Shown in pieces: positions 1-11,112 of a stretch of 64,000 nucleotides of DNA; positions within the stretch are counted from its first letter, which is position 1, and each line of letters opens with the position of its first letter. Location: the NCBI RefSeq assembly GCF_020520425.1, contig NC_079491.1, positions 31,983,449 through 32,047,448 on the forward strand, written 5' to 3'. Under the pieces are notes generated by a model, which was not told the origin of the DNA, made no database searches, and was given only the letters and a program-made list of their open reading frames with translations. The position numbers and the translations under genes were made by a program. The stretch is from Spinacia oleracea. Its lineage: Eukaryota; Streptophyta; Magnoliopsida; Caryophyllales; Amaranthaceae.

Positions 1-1795
1 AATACATGAGATATTAATGACTTTGAAAACTTGTATAATGATATGATAGGTGACTTGAAGTTCACCATGATAGTAAGTGACCCGAAGTTCACCAAAAATG
101 ATAGTAAGTGACTTGAAGATCACCAAGAAGTTTACAAGTGTTTTGTGATTGATTTAAGAATAATAAATCTCTTGATTGGGGCAATCATACGTCAGCACGA
201 AATGAGAAAATATGAAGAAAAAAAATACAACTGCACAATGCATCTACTCCCCATGATTAATGTTGATCTCCAGAAGAGAATGAAAATATGAAAAAATTTA
301 TTAAAATACACGTTGAATAGTGTATTATTAGTTGGTGAAGGATTTTATGCCCCATAATATATTAAAAAAAATTCCCAACTTAGGGGGAGACGAGCAAGAA
401 TAAGTTGGCAAAATTAAAATATAATAAATTGATCCCCATATGAGTAAGTGTACATGCCAACTTTATGTCTTCAAAATATGTTTGGACATAAATATATATG
501 ACTTAATTATGTTAGTTTTACATGTCTAGAGACCTAAAGGTATATGATAGTCATAGTGCTCGATGTTACATATAGTAAGTGTTGAGAAGTATATCTTGCC
601 AATATTTATTTAAATCTCTACACCTGAAGTGTAGATTATATATATGGTTCCAACATAGTGATTAGTTACAAAATTATTTATATGAAAAGGGCAAGATAAT
701 GCAGTTGATGATATTATTGAAAATAAAGAAAACACTAATATATAGTGTATGAAATACCCTTGAAGTGGTATAGATATCTGAACTATAATAGATGGCCCGT
801 GTGAAAAGATGAATGGTACCTATTGAATAATTATTCAGATATCATTGATGAATAGCATGCAAAGTATATGTTGAAGAATTTTGATGATACCGGTATATGA
901 TGGAACCGAAATATAATGCATATGCGAGAAATAATGGATTGAATAGGGGATTGTAAACTAATGTCTATTTCGATGTAGACATCATTATAATGATCAAATG
1001 AGCTCATGGACCTGAAGTCCAACAAGATATGGATTTGAAATATCCACATTGCACAATGTTTTGCATTTTGAGTCTTACATTCATATACATGTGTAGTTAA
1101 TATGTAAATGCATCATTCATCATACATTTAGTTTGTTTTGTGTTTTATCATGATTGATTTTCATTTATCTAGTTATATATGTTTCAAAACTATTATGATG
1201 TCGTATATGAATACGCATCCAAAGAATGGTAAGACAGTTTTGCAACTTTATGAATATTATAAGAGGAGTTTCTTACTCCAATGGGCGAATAATTACGATA
1301 GAAGTATATATATAATGTTGATTTAATAACATGTTATGAATCATGCAAATAAGAAAAGTTCCTGAAGAACTTATACATGATGTTCTTAAACATCTAGCCC
1401 TTTAAGTTTTACATATGAATGTCATAACATTGATCAAATATTATCTAAACTCTTGAAGATTATTTTTGAACTGTCGTCTCAACCAGTAGTTTGAGTACTT
1501 GAGAATTATGAAATATACATATTAGTTTATTCACTGAAGAATTCTTGTACAAATATGAGTTGATTCATAACATAAGATAAGAGTATGTAATTTCCTTACA
1601 ACGAGTTTTATTTCATAGTGCAGGAGAACCATAAATAACAGTATTAGTTATATCATACCTACTAGTTGGATGATGATATTGTTAACTATAATGTATTGCC
1701 ATAAAAGTATGACTAAAGAAATTTTGGTCAAGATTCTTGATTACTACTACTTATGACCTCCAGGAGAAGGTTTATATATGTCCAATATGAAAGGA
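1..1795 (+). mobile_element. Degenerate Ty1/copia interior, left part (weak)
   Basis: No intact reading frame. This stretch is joined in register to the copia 3' end at 12575-13194, because the LTR element at 1796-12569 is a clean insertion with a 5-bp target duplication. It should therefore be interior sequence of the same old copia element. A short stretch near 385-415 reads like the Phe-Pro-x-Leu-Gly-Gly linker between integrase and reverse transcriptase, with a stop inside. The word CYTGAAG recurs about every 100-400 bp (near 54, 112, 622, 760, 1010, 1363, 1454, 1530), and a GTGAC..GAAGTTCACC unit is repeated three times at 50-125. I cannot place reverse-transcriptase motifs with confidence. 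Plus orientation is inferred from the 3' LTR. Confidence 0.35.
1791..1795 (+). repeat. Target site duplication AAGGA, left copy
   Basis: AAGGA lies directly before the 5' LTR and is repeated at 12570-12574 directly after the 3' LTR. This fixes both ends of the inserted element and shows it entered the copia relic by integrase-type insertion. Confidence 0.85.
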
Positions 1796-2255
1796 TGTAG
1801 ACACCTACTTTTGTCCCCATTCCCGAAAGGGAAGGTTCGATGATGAGAACATAAATCTCCACTTGACAACGCATCTCCTATAAAATAACGAATCTCAATC
1901 ACCATTTTCATTTCACCCGAAACCTGCTATTCATGGAAACCTGCTAAAAATAGTAACTGCCGTAATGGGTAGTTGTTAAAAGTGGCAAGTCATAAAAGAT
2001 AGAAACCTGTCAGAATTAGGTGTTGCACTCCAACATAAATCCTAAATGAGATAGAAGTTGCGAGAGAATCCTATTCCTAATACGATTCGAAAACAAGAGT
2101 TACGTATTAAATTAAAATCCTAACGAGCCTAGAGTTTGTAACGGGCCCAGACGCATCCCGTCATAAAATTAATATGCCACTAAAAGACTCGATTAAGTCT
2201 CATACACTCCGGATTCTAAGAGTCCGAATCTAACAAAGAAACGGCCCAGACCCTA

Positions 2256-2313
2256 TTTTCAACGCCTGGCTCTGGGCGCCGAAATCTTCGGCGCCCAGCC
2301 CTGGGCGCTGAAA
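2256..2313 (+). repeat. Double GGCGCC hairpin, copy 1 (5' LTR)
   Basis: Two adjacent stem-loops, each built on the arms GCGCCCAG / CTGGGCGC and each followed by GAAA, separated by a TCTT linker. It sits about 75 bp before the LTR TATA box. The same arrangement recurs at 4052, 6303, 9409 and 11573. Confidence 0.75.
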
Positions 2314-2388
2314 TTACCTGGGACGTGTTCTTTCCTAATTCCTCGTGGATTAGAGTTCTACAATTCCATCTTTCCACGAACTCTTTTT

Positions 2389-2400
2389 CTATAAATATAG
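2389..2400 (+). promoter_or_regulatory. TATA box in 5' LTR
   Basis: CTATAAATATAG, kept unchanged in the 3' LTR near 11706. This is the likely core promoter of the element. Confidence 0.65.
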
Positions 2401-3254
2401 CCCCAAGTTCTACGTGAAAAGGACACACACAGACACAATTCATATTCTGAGTATTGACTCCAACCCCCAAGCCTAAGCCTCACGCTGCGAAATTGATCAC
2501 GCGTTCTGTCGCAATCGATCCAAAAATCGAACAGAACGTATCCTGTCCCGTAACTTGAGATTCGTTAAATAAAAGGAGAAATATCAAAGTCAAAGTGGTT
2601 AGTTTTCTGAGAACCGTGACGCACCTCTCAAGGGTACGTCGTAATGTGCCCCCTTCGCATGATTTAATTGCTTTCCTCGCCCTATTATGAACTGTTAAAC
2701 TAATCAAATCTGATTGTTCTATCACGCATAATAAAATAATATGTTGGGAAATTGGATTATCATGCTAGGTCCCTTAAAACAATCTAAATCAGATAATCGC
2801 GATCGATCTAGTATTACATGTTGCATATTGTTAAAATCAACTCAGATTAGTTTAATAGTTAACGCATGCCCCTTCAATTATTTATGCTGAGCTAGTAAGG
2901 ATATCCTGCCTCTGGAGTTATCGAAGAGCGAGTACTCATCTCGGTAGTTACAGTCCCCCGAACCCTCAATATCTACCTTGCGGGTGTATGTTGAGAGATC
3001 CCCACACCAGGGATCACAAGGGAACCTACGGCCGTCGTGGTCAAACATAATTGCACTCCCTTTATGTCACGATAACCGGGTTTTGTCAGTTTTTCTCATT
3101 GTCGTTAAAAACTGAATGGCGACTCCTATATTACTAGTCAATTGGGTGTAAACTCACAGGAAATCCAATTACACTTGATTTGACAAAAAGAAACGTCACA
3201 CCCACGAGGGACAAGGTCACGCATTACCCTCGTGCTTTTTCGACCCCCTCACAG

Positions 3255-3272
3255 TGGCGACTCCACTGGGGA
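3255..3272 (+). other. Primer binding site
   Basis: TGGCGACTCCACTGGGGA begins two bases after the LTR end. The leading TGG is the complement of a tRNA CCA end. The rest resembles primer sites of Tat/Ogre-type Ty3/gypsy elements; the exact tRNA was not checked. Confidence 0.75.
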
Positions 3273-4051
3273 TAGTGAAGGAAATACTCGTGCTCGTAGG
3301 TAATCAAAATAGCCGAAGGGTGAAACGATCCTACCCCGCGTTTATTTCCCCATCAAGTTGGGACGACCTGAAAATCAACATATTAATGTGAACGGACAGA
3401 ACCGCATAACGAATCTTGGCTCCCTTGGATGTTTCATCTCGGGAGTTGGGACTAAGGATACCCATCGCCAACCGGGGGGTGCATACGCTTCGAATGTTGT
3501 CCACTCGGCACTTTCTCTAGTAGTACACCCGTCCCAAACCCAATCGCTCGCCCATTAGGTCCCTCTCATCGGTGCATGCCCCCTTGGCTTACATCGTGAT
3601 TGGCCTCTTGGGCGAAATTCGTCTGTTGAAGGCACTACCTCGACCGGGGCATGTGTTGGATCTGCGATAGAAGCGGTACCAAGACAGGCGCAAATGCTAC
3701 CCATAGAAGCCTATCATAAAACTACATGACATATTATTATTGCCTCATGATGTAACGTTAGTTATGTGTAGCGAAATATGTGATTGTGTGTGACAAATAA
3801 TGCTAGAAAACCAACGACCTTAAAAATTGCCCAAACATTCATAAACCAATTGGCCAAAGAGTTATAGCAAGATACGTGTTCCGCAAACCCGAACGATCGC
3901 CACAAAAATAAGCGACGCTCGGGATGGCCCGTAACGAATCCCACAAATGTTGCACAACGCGTAAAGGACGTTATTAGGCAAGCACGCAAAATCAAAGTCG
4001 CATAAACAAAAAATATACGTAAACAGAAAACGAAAACCAGCCAGGGACGCA

Positions 4052-4109
4052 TTTTCAACGCCCCTGGCTGGGCGCCATTATTTCTAACGCCCTTCCCTGG
4101 GCGCTGAAG
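4052..4109 (+). repeat. Double GGCGCC hairpin, copy 2
   Basis: Reads TTTTCAACGCCCCTGG..CTGGGCGCC, then AACGCCC..CCTGGGCGCTGAA. This interior copy has changes in both arms, yet the two-hairpin plan and the trailing GAA are kept. Confidence 0.65.
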
Positions 4110-5375
4110 TTGCTGCCTGACCGAAAAGCCTCGGTGCCCGCGCATAAAAATTATGTAGCAAAAAAAAAACTTTTCGTAAAAAAAAAAATTGCTGCGAGGG
4201 CGTATGAAAAGGCACTCGATCCTAAAAGCGACTTGTAAAAAATAAAATAACTCTTTGTGTCGTTGTTAGGCCTCCTATGACAATGTTCGGCTCCAAAACC
4301 GAGCAAGCTAATTGAAATAACCTTGAATGTCACATGGGCAAAGTATTCAAAAAATGATGTTCGAATAAAGTCTTCAAGAAAAAAAAATGTTCGAATAAAA
4401 AATAAATAAATCCGAGTCTAGACTAGGCTATGCCAAAGTACAACCTAAATCCTAAGTCTTAGTTGTCTTATACATAGAATCGGTCCTAATGCTTGGTGTC
4501 GTTCTGCAAGTTAAAAGGTTAAACCATATTGAGTCTCCCTTCCTAACATTTAAATCAATAAGCACCCATATGTAATTGTCATCCCTTGCTAAGAATCTAC
4601 GGCCTCAATACTCTCTCTCACCAATAAAAAGAATATATTATAGTATTTGCAAAATGGAAACAGTCACATTCTGAAAATCATTCCCCCGTAGTCGCACAAC
4701 CCCCAAAGTGAACCTAAGGTGTCAATATTGTTATCAAAAAATTTAATGGCCTCAAGGCTTATGATCACATTGGGTCACGACTATCATAGTCCTCTCGAGC
4801 CACTCGCTCCTTGAAATACTCCTAAGTACGGACTAAAAGATTTTCCATGAATGCAACATGACGAACCATGAAAATACCCAAATCGGCATGCCATAAGGCT
4901 ACCATCGGGGTAAAGCAATACACACTAAGAGGGAGTCGCACTAATGATTCTAGCCTTGCAAAAATGAAAATTCGATCTCCCCGACTAACTACCTTGCCAA
5001 CATTAAGCAAAATGGCGCATGACAAATGAACACCCAAGGGTTAAAATCTAAAGTGTCAACCAACGAAAGTTATGGTCCAATTAGCCTAAGTCTGAGAGTC
5101 GCTTGGTCAAGTGTTATAGGCTTACGCCACGTCATTATTTTGAGTCTAGGCCACCTCCTTGTATTCATACACGGGTTATAATCAGAAAGATTAATGAAAG
5201 TTCGAGTCTAAATCACAACTTCCAATTAAATCCCGGAAACCGGAATCTGAAAAGAAGCAAAAAATTATTTTCGATGTAATTCTTTCGTTAAATTTCAATA
5301 AGGTGAAAACAAGATTTCGAATCTACGCTATTTGCACATTTTAAAGAACGACTAAATACGCTTGCAAAGTAAGAC

Positions 5376-5462
5376 AATTTAAAGGTCCACCCTAGGCCTA
5401 TTAAAGTTAAAGGTCCACCCTAGGCCTACTAAAGTTAAAGGTCCACTATAGGCCTACCAAAC
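5376..5462 (+). repeat. Short tandem repeat, about 30 bp x 3
   Basis: The unit AAAGGTCCACCCTAGGCCTA is repeated three times with small changes inside the element. Confidence 0.7.
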
Positions 5463-5683
5463 GAGGCTCACTCAGTCTCGCCTCGTGACTCAAAGACCAC
5501 AACCATCTACCTTTTAGCCCAAATAAAAAAAATTTGAAGGATTTATGTTGGGGAGAAATCCCAAGCCAAAAAGAAAAAATAGAAAGAGAAAAGGGAGAGC
5601 GAAAAGAGCGAACCATGAAATACTTAGCCCGTACCTCCCAAAAGTGCGATATTTACCCAAGTAAACAAAGGGAAAGAATTGAG

Positions 5684-6115
5684 TCAACTAATCCAAATCA
5701 TGCCACAAAAACTACATAAAGTTCTACGATGTCTACCCTTTCCAATCCTTATGTTCTTAGACGCCTCCGCTCTGGGGCCCCTATTCAGCTCATTTAACCC
5801 ATCCATGTTCTCATTACAATAACCCGAGAAACCATTACCTCGACTCTTGTTCTTGGACTTGTTATCAACTGCAAACCACGTACGGCCATTGACACGTGCG
5901 TCATACCCAATATTTCCAAAGCCCAAACCTGCTCTTACACCACCATTAGCATAATGACCATATAACTTGTTTGGATACGTCCTGTTGATATACCCTTGAG
6001 TCGTCCCTATGCTACTCATTGGCCTTGATTGATGTAAACTCGTGACACTAGCTTGAGGCCGTAAATTGTGAGTCCTAGCAGATATAATCCTCATGCTTGA
6101 CCAATACCTATACAA
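5684..6115 (-). pseudogene. Captured ECT/YTH-domain (m6A reader) gene fragment
   Basis: The minus-strand frame of 143 codons carries features of the region just before the YTH domain in plant ECT (evolutionarily conserved C-terminal region) m6A-reader proteins. These are a RPMSS-TQGYINR-YPNKLYG stretch, then NGRTWFAVDNK, and near the end the hallmark ENMDGLNELNRGPRA. The YTH domain itself is absent. The fragment is antisense to the retrotransposon and has no start, promoter or splice sites of its own, so it looks like host exon sequence picked up by the element and not a working gene. Several residues that I expect to be conserved are changed, for example in the Lys/Arg-rich stretch after AVDNK. 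The family match is recalled from memory, not searched. Confidence 0.7.
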
Positions 6116-6302
6116 ACTATCCTATCTCATTCAACCCATCTTTCAAACCGTCTTGAGTCACGAGTAAAAAAAAAAAAAGACAAATGAAAAGTACAAAACA
6201 ATAATGAATAATAAAAAAGCAAACTTTGCAAAGCGCGTTTAAAAGTTCGTCTAAAAAGAAAAAGAAGCATTTAGCGCACCAAAAAAGATCCGCCCAGAAA
6301 AC

Positions 6303-6361
6303 ATTTCCAGCGCCCACACCTGGGCGCCGAAAACTTTGACGCCTCAGCCTGGGCGTTGAAA
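6303..6361 (+). repeat. Double GGCGCC hairpin, copy 3
   Basis: CAGCGCCCACACCTGGGCGCC then GACGCCTCAGCCTGGGCGTTGAAA. Same two-hairpin plan as the LTR copies, with the second stem weakened by G.T pairs. Confidence 0.65.
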
Positions 6362-7027
6362 CTCTCTGCCTGCCAAGTTTTGTTCAGAAGTGCTCGTCAT
6401 TTTTATCCGCACATACACGGAAAAATAACGAACACTTGGAGGGGTACAACACGTATTCAGATATACGTACCAAAAAATACATGTACTCAAAAATTATGTA
6501 CTCAAAATATATATATAAAACAAATTTACGGCTTACGGCAAAGCAGCAGATTAAAATAAATTTCACCCTATTTCAAACATTACGATTCCACTTGAACGTA
6601 CTTGTTTAAAATCGGCATTCTAAGAAACCATTTTCTAGGCTAAGAACTACGCAAGACCTGATTCCAAATTAAATCTATTTAAGGCGGATACGTAGGCAAT
6701 CCATGATTCGGTCCAACCAATTTGCAAAAATGTTAGAGCCTATAGAATAACAAGAATAAGAAATAGAGTCCCTTATTGAAATTTAATTACTTGCAATCCA
6801 AGTCGAAAGAAAAACTTAAGTCAAAAGAAGAATCCAAGTCATCAAGATGCCAAAACGAGCACACATCGAAAAATAATAAGGGAACGTACCCTTGCCAGAA
6901 GGAGCACTCACACTCCTAGGCACTTAGCCAAGACTCAAAAAATCGCTTTGCCTCAATTGAATGGGGGCTAGTGCAAGCGTCCATGACCTCTAAAGTACTC
7001 GACCTGACCCTCCCTAAAGCAAACTAA

Positions 7028-7105
7028 CTCACTTAAAGACCTTCTTTCACCACCAGACATAGTCGTTCGCTTAAAGACCTTCTTTCACCACTAGACACAG
7101 TCACA
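7028..7105 (+). repeat. Tandem duplication, about 45 bp x 2
   Basis: CTTAAAGACCTTCTTTCACC followed by an A-rich ACTAGACA-type tail occurs twice in a row. Confidence 0.6.
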
Positions 7106-9408
7106 CTCGCCAACAAGTAGTAAAGGCAGTAAGCTTGCAATAAAGAGGATTGTTCTACGGCATCGCCCCATCGTTCCTTCGAACTCAGGGCACCCGTTCA
7201 TGGTAATTCAAATGCTTGTGAATCCCCTTTGAAAAAATCAGACATTGTCAATAAGACTTGGGACTTAACCAAGGCTCACCCTACTCAGACATATGACACG
7301 GGCATCTAAAATCGAAATCTGAAAGCATCATTAATGGGAAGACATAATAGCAACTGGGGGCTAAAAAATTGAAATGAAAGAGATAGGGAAAGAACTAAGT
7401 ATACCTTGACCTTTTATACAGACATACACCAAGTAAATCTAAGTCAATTTGAAAACGGTTTATATTCCCGCAATTCTGGAAAGATAGCCCTAAAAGCCCA
7501 ACGCATGTGCCACACGGGCACAAGTAATATCTTGACGCCTGCACCCTGGCTTCCAGTAAATCCTTAGACAGCATTCCAAAAATCGTAACAGTATTTTGAT
7601 TCACTCATGTAATCCTGTACGAACCCTTCTATAAGTCAAACTTACTTAGAACACCTCGGATTGTACACAGTAGGATTCGGATTTCAAATAACTTTCAAAG
7701 ACTTCTTCGAACATAATAAAGTGTCGTTGGTTTAAACTAAGTATGTGTTTATCTCGATGTTGCAAGTGAGTCAAAGAGGTTTCTAAATATGATTATGGGT
7801 AAAGAAAGGCACCTAGCTTTTGGTCGAGGCACACTTCAACATGTGACTACCTTAACCATGGAAATGTCGCACAATACGACATCTACAAGAGAAGTAGCAA
7901 ATCACTACTCGAACGTACCCCGCACTAAACAAGTCTGGTTCAAACTATTCATGATCCATGTCACCATGAATGCATAAAAACGTATGCCAAGCATTATAGA
8001 ACCAAGCCAATCCCGTAGCTATAATTGGGGGCTTGAGAAAAACACTCTAAAAATGCTCGAAATGACGATTTTACCACAAATTCTCGACGCTAATGCTATA
8101 CATACGTCATAGGGGCACAATCCTAAGGTTTGATCGTGTAAAACGAACCTTAGAATGGCTATAACCCCTCCCAAATTCTAAGCGCTACTTAGAATATATA
8201 AAGTCACCCCACTAACAAGGGTAACTGAAAATCGCGAGTCACCAAAACTCCGATCAAACTACTGCACATAACGCTCTCCCTACAAGCGCCCGTTACACAG
8301 TCTACGTCGTTCCAAAGCAAAGGCGAAAGAAAAATCAAGGATAAAAAAGGAAAGAAACATCTATGAATCCTCGCATCGAACGAAGTAATAAGCCGTGCAC
8401 ACCCACGCAAAAGGTGCTACACTTGTTCGAACACCTGAACGAGGCGTGATGAAGTACTCCAACGCAAGAAAATAATAATGATATCCCAACACCTGGAGGA
8501 ATGTTCTAAGACACGATGCTGGGAAACACAAGCCTACGTCGCACCATAAGTTCAAACATCCCACTGTACAAGTCTAAAAAAAAAGAGTAAGGCATATTGC
8601 ACTAATGCGGGCACGACCAAGAGTAAGAGGCAAAGACTACTTATCGCCCAAATACAAAATGCAAGGCCCACGACTCCTACATTAAGGATTGAAGGTAGCG
8701 AAATATTACCTACCACGGAAGGGATAGCTCGCACCTACACGAGCGGAACACCAAGGCATCTTTCTCGAAAGAACCTACAAAAATCGTACGCCAAAAGGAA
8801 GCATCCCAACATGCATACTTGGGGGCTCCAAGCTACGAAACAACCATAGCAAAATAAAAAATCTCGAAGCAAATGTTTGAACAATCGAAAGGGCACGATG
8901 TTTGAGCCCACTTCGTGAATGGGCCTGAACCCTATCAAGCTTCTAAGCAAACTATTCAAAATCAGTCATTGCTCAAAAAAAAAATGATTCAAGCAAACTG
9001 ATTAATGGACCGCACACAACGGCCATTCTATGAACGCTCGTTCGCACATACATATCATCATTCTAAGTATCGATCATTCACGAACGCGTTCAAAAGAAAA
9101 AAATATATACAAGAGCGATCAAAATCTTACAACTCAAGGTATGTTCCTCGGGCCATATAGACTCGCCCAACTATTGCAATAACTGCACGCCTTAAGAGTA
9201 ACAGTCCCTTTAAATAATCGCCCAAAAACAACAAACACCGTAGTCCACCAATCGGCTACGGTTTCTCGAGAAATAATTGTTATTCACCAATCAACGGTGA
9301 TCTCAAATGAACGATTCGTTCCAAAAATAGAATCTCTAGAAGAAAAGAAAAAAGAAAACGAACGAACAAGAGGCCAACTGTGTCATCAAGAAACCTCGCC
9401 AGAAATCA

Positions 9409-9467
9409 TTTTCAGCGCCCAGTGCTGGGCGCCGAAATCTTTAACGCCCAGGCATGGGCGCCGAAAA
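9409..9467 (+). repeat. Double GGCGCC hairpin, copy 4
   Basis: The best interior copy: CAGCGCCCAGTGCTGGGCGCC, GAAATCTTT, then ACGCCCAGGCATGGGCGCCGAAAA. Confidence 0.7.
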
Positions 9468-10140
9468 TGATCCCAGACCCAAAAAAAGGGCCCCTGACTT
9501 CTATAGGGCCCTGCTGTATCCGTTCGACTCGAAAATTACCGATTTCTGAAAGTTGCACCTCACGACTTTGTCAAGAGTAGCACACCACTACAAAGATCGC
9601 TCGCACTTACTAGCACGATCCCAAACACAATCAAGGACATTACAAAATGCGTATCCCCAAAGAACCTCTTTGACAAGAACTGACCGTCAAGCACGAGTGC
9701 TTGGTGGCTCGAAAGAAAAAAAATATATCTTAAAAGAAAATATGCAAAGTTAAAACAATATTCCCAGACTACGCTGTACGAAGTCCCGTGTTTGGATAAT
9801 TTCAAAAAAATAAAGCCGGATTACGACCTCGAGACAAAGGTCGCCGTTGATACTTATACATAGTCCCCTAATCAAGGACCCAGGTAGTGGAAAAATTGAG
9901 CAGTAAAGACTAGCTCAAAACCATGAAAGATGATGACCACAAGACAATGGTCCGTCTAAACACGTTGTCAACCCACATTCAGGTTGTAACTAAGTCCGAG
10001 CATCCCTCGAAAGAATTCGCTCTTGCAAGAATGAATAAAGAAATTCTCAAAAGAAATCACGATGAAAAAAATATAGGAACTTGCCCATCTCAGTTGGCAA
10101 GATCGCGTCACGAACCACGCGAGTTCCAAATCGAAAAAAC

Positions 10141-10561
10141 GAATTCAGGGACGTCCACCCTTAGCGGACATGGCTCGCCCACCCTTAGCGGGCGGATTCT
10201 GCGTCACTAGCCGCGCAGGTCCTCAGTTTTCGAAAAATAGAATCTTCAAAAACAAAATGAAACAGGCTCGCCATCTTCAGCCGGCGGGGTCTACGTCACA
10301 AACCACGTAGGTCCTTATTTTCAAAAAGCACAAATAAATTTCAAAATAGATTCGTCCACTTATATCGGACGGGGTGTCCACCCTTAGCGGACAGGTTCGC
10401 CATCTTTAGCCGGCGGGGTCTACGTCACAAACCGCGTATGTCCTTATTTTCAAATTTCAAAAAAAGATTCGTCCACTTCTATCGGACGGGGTGTCCACCC
10501 TTAGCGGACAGGCTCGCCATCTTTAGCCGGCGGGGTCTGCGTCACTAACCGCGCAGGTCCT
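10141..10561 (+). repeat. Cluster of short hairpins in tandem
   Basis: About four degenerate cassettes, each made of three or four small stem-loops in fixed order: GTCC..GGAC or CGTCC..GGACG, CGCC..GGCG, and CTGCG/CTACG..CGCAG/CGTAG, each closed by CCTTA or CCTCA. Arms differ between cassettes but loops such as ACCCTTAGC and ATCTTTAG are kept. Confidence 0.7.
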
Positions 10562-10844
10562 TAGTCGCTGCAGCGATAACTTTTTCTGGTTTTCCGTTTT
10601 TCCAAAAAAGAACGATGTGAGTAGTTTTCCTTTTTTCCAAAAATTAAAAGGATTGGTTTTCCGTTTTTCCAAAAAAGAACGATGTGCTGGATTTTCCTTC
10701 GTTTTACGTCCTATAAAAACAAGGGGATTTTCTCGTTTAGCTAACCCTGAAAATGAGAATCTTTAAAAACATTTTTACCTCGTGATTGGGCTTGGCCAGG
10801 CCCAATTACACTTTATAGCTTTGATTTCGAAAACATCTGTAGCT

Positions 10845-10960
10845 ACTCCCAATGACAAAGTGAGGGAGTTTCTACGCCTCTTTAGATACTTCCAATGACA
10901 AAGTGAGGGAGTTTCTATACTATCCGTTGACAAATCCCAATGACACGTGAGGGATATGTC
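10845..10960 (+). repeat. Tandem repeat around CCAATGACAAAGTGAGGGA
   Basis: Three copies of a unit containing CCAATGACA..GTGAGGGA, the last one shortened, shortly before the polypurine tract. Confidence 0.65.
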
Positions 10961-11097
10961 GACACTTCAAGTGATGACCCTTAAGTCAAATGTTATCACT
11001 CGGGGGCTCGTGAGACCCTCGCAAAAATAGGTCACCATGACTTGTGTAACGCACTCCGTCTAATACTTTGACCATCGTCTTGCTCCAAGACTCAGTC

Positions 11098-11112
11098 AAA
11101 GTGGGGGCTAAC
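11098..11112 (+). other. Polypurine tract
   Basis: AAAGTGGGGG followed by CTAAC directly before the 3' LTR. It is the expected plus-strand primer, although five non-purine-rich bases separate it from the LTR. Confidence 0.6.

Larger units (their letters stand above)
1796..3253 (+). repeat. 5' LTR of the non-autonomous element
   Basis: Starts TGTAGACACC and ends CCCTCACA (TG..CA). A TATA box (CTATAAATATAG, 2389-2400) lies in the middle, so transcription probably starts near 2425-2435. One copy of the double hairpin lies upstream of the TATA box. Confidence 0.9.

Noticed and set aside
3762-4145. Frames of 60-127 codons in the protein-less LTR element
   Set aside because: No retroelement or host motif other than the ECT fragment; frames are interrupted and differ in composition from the real genes.
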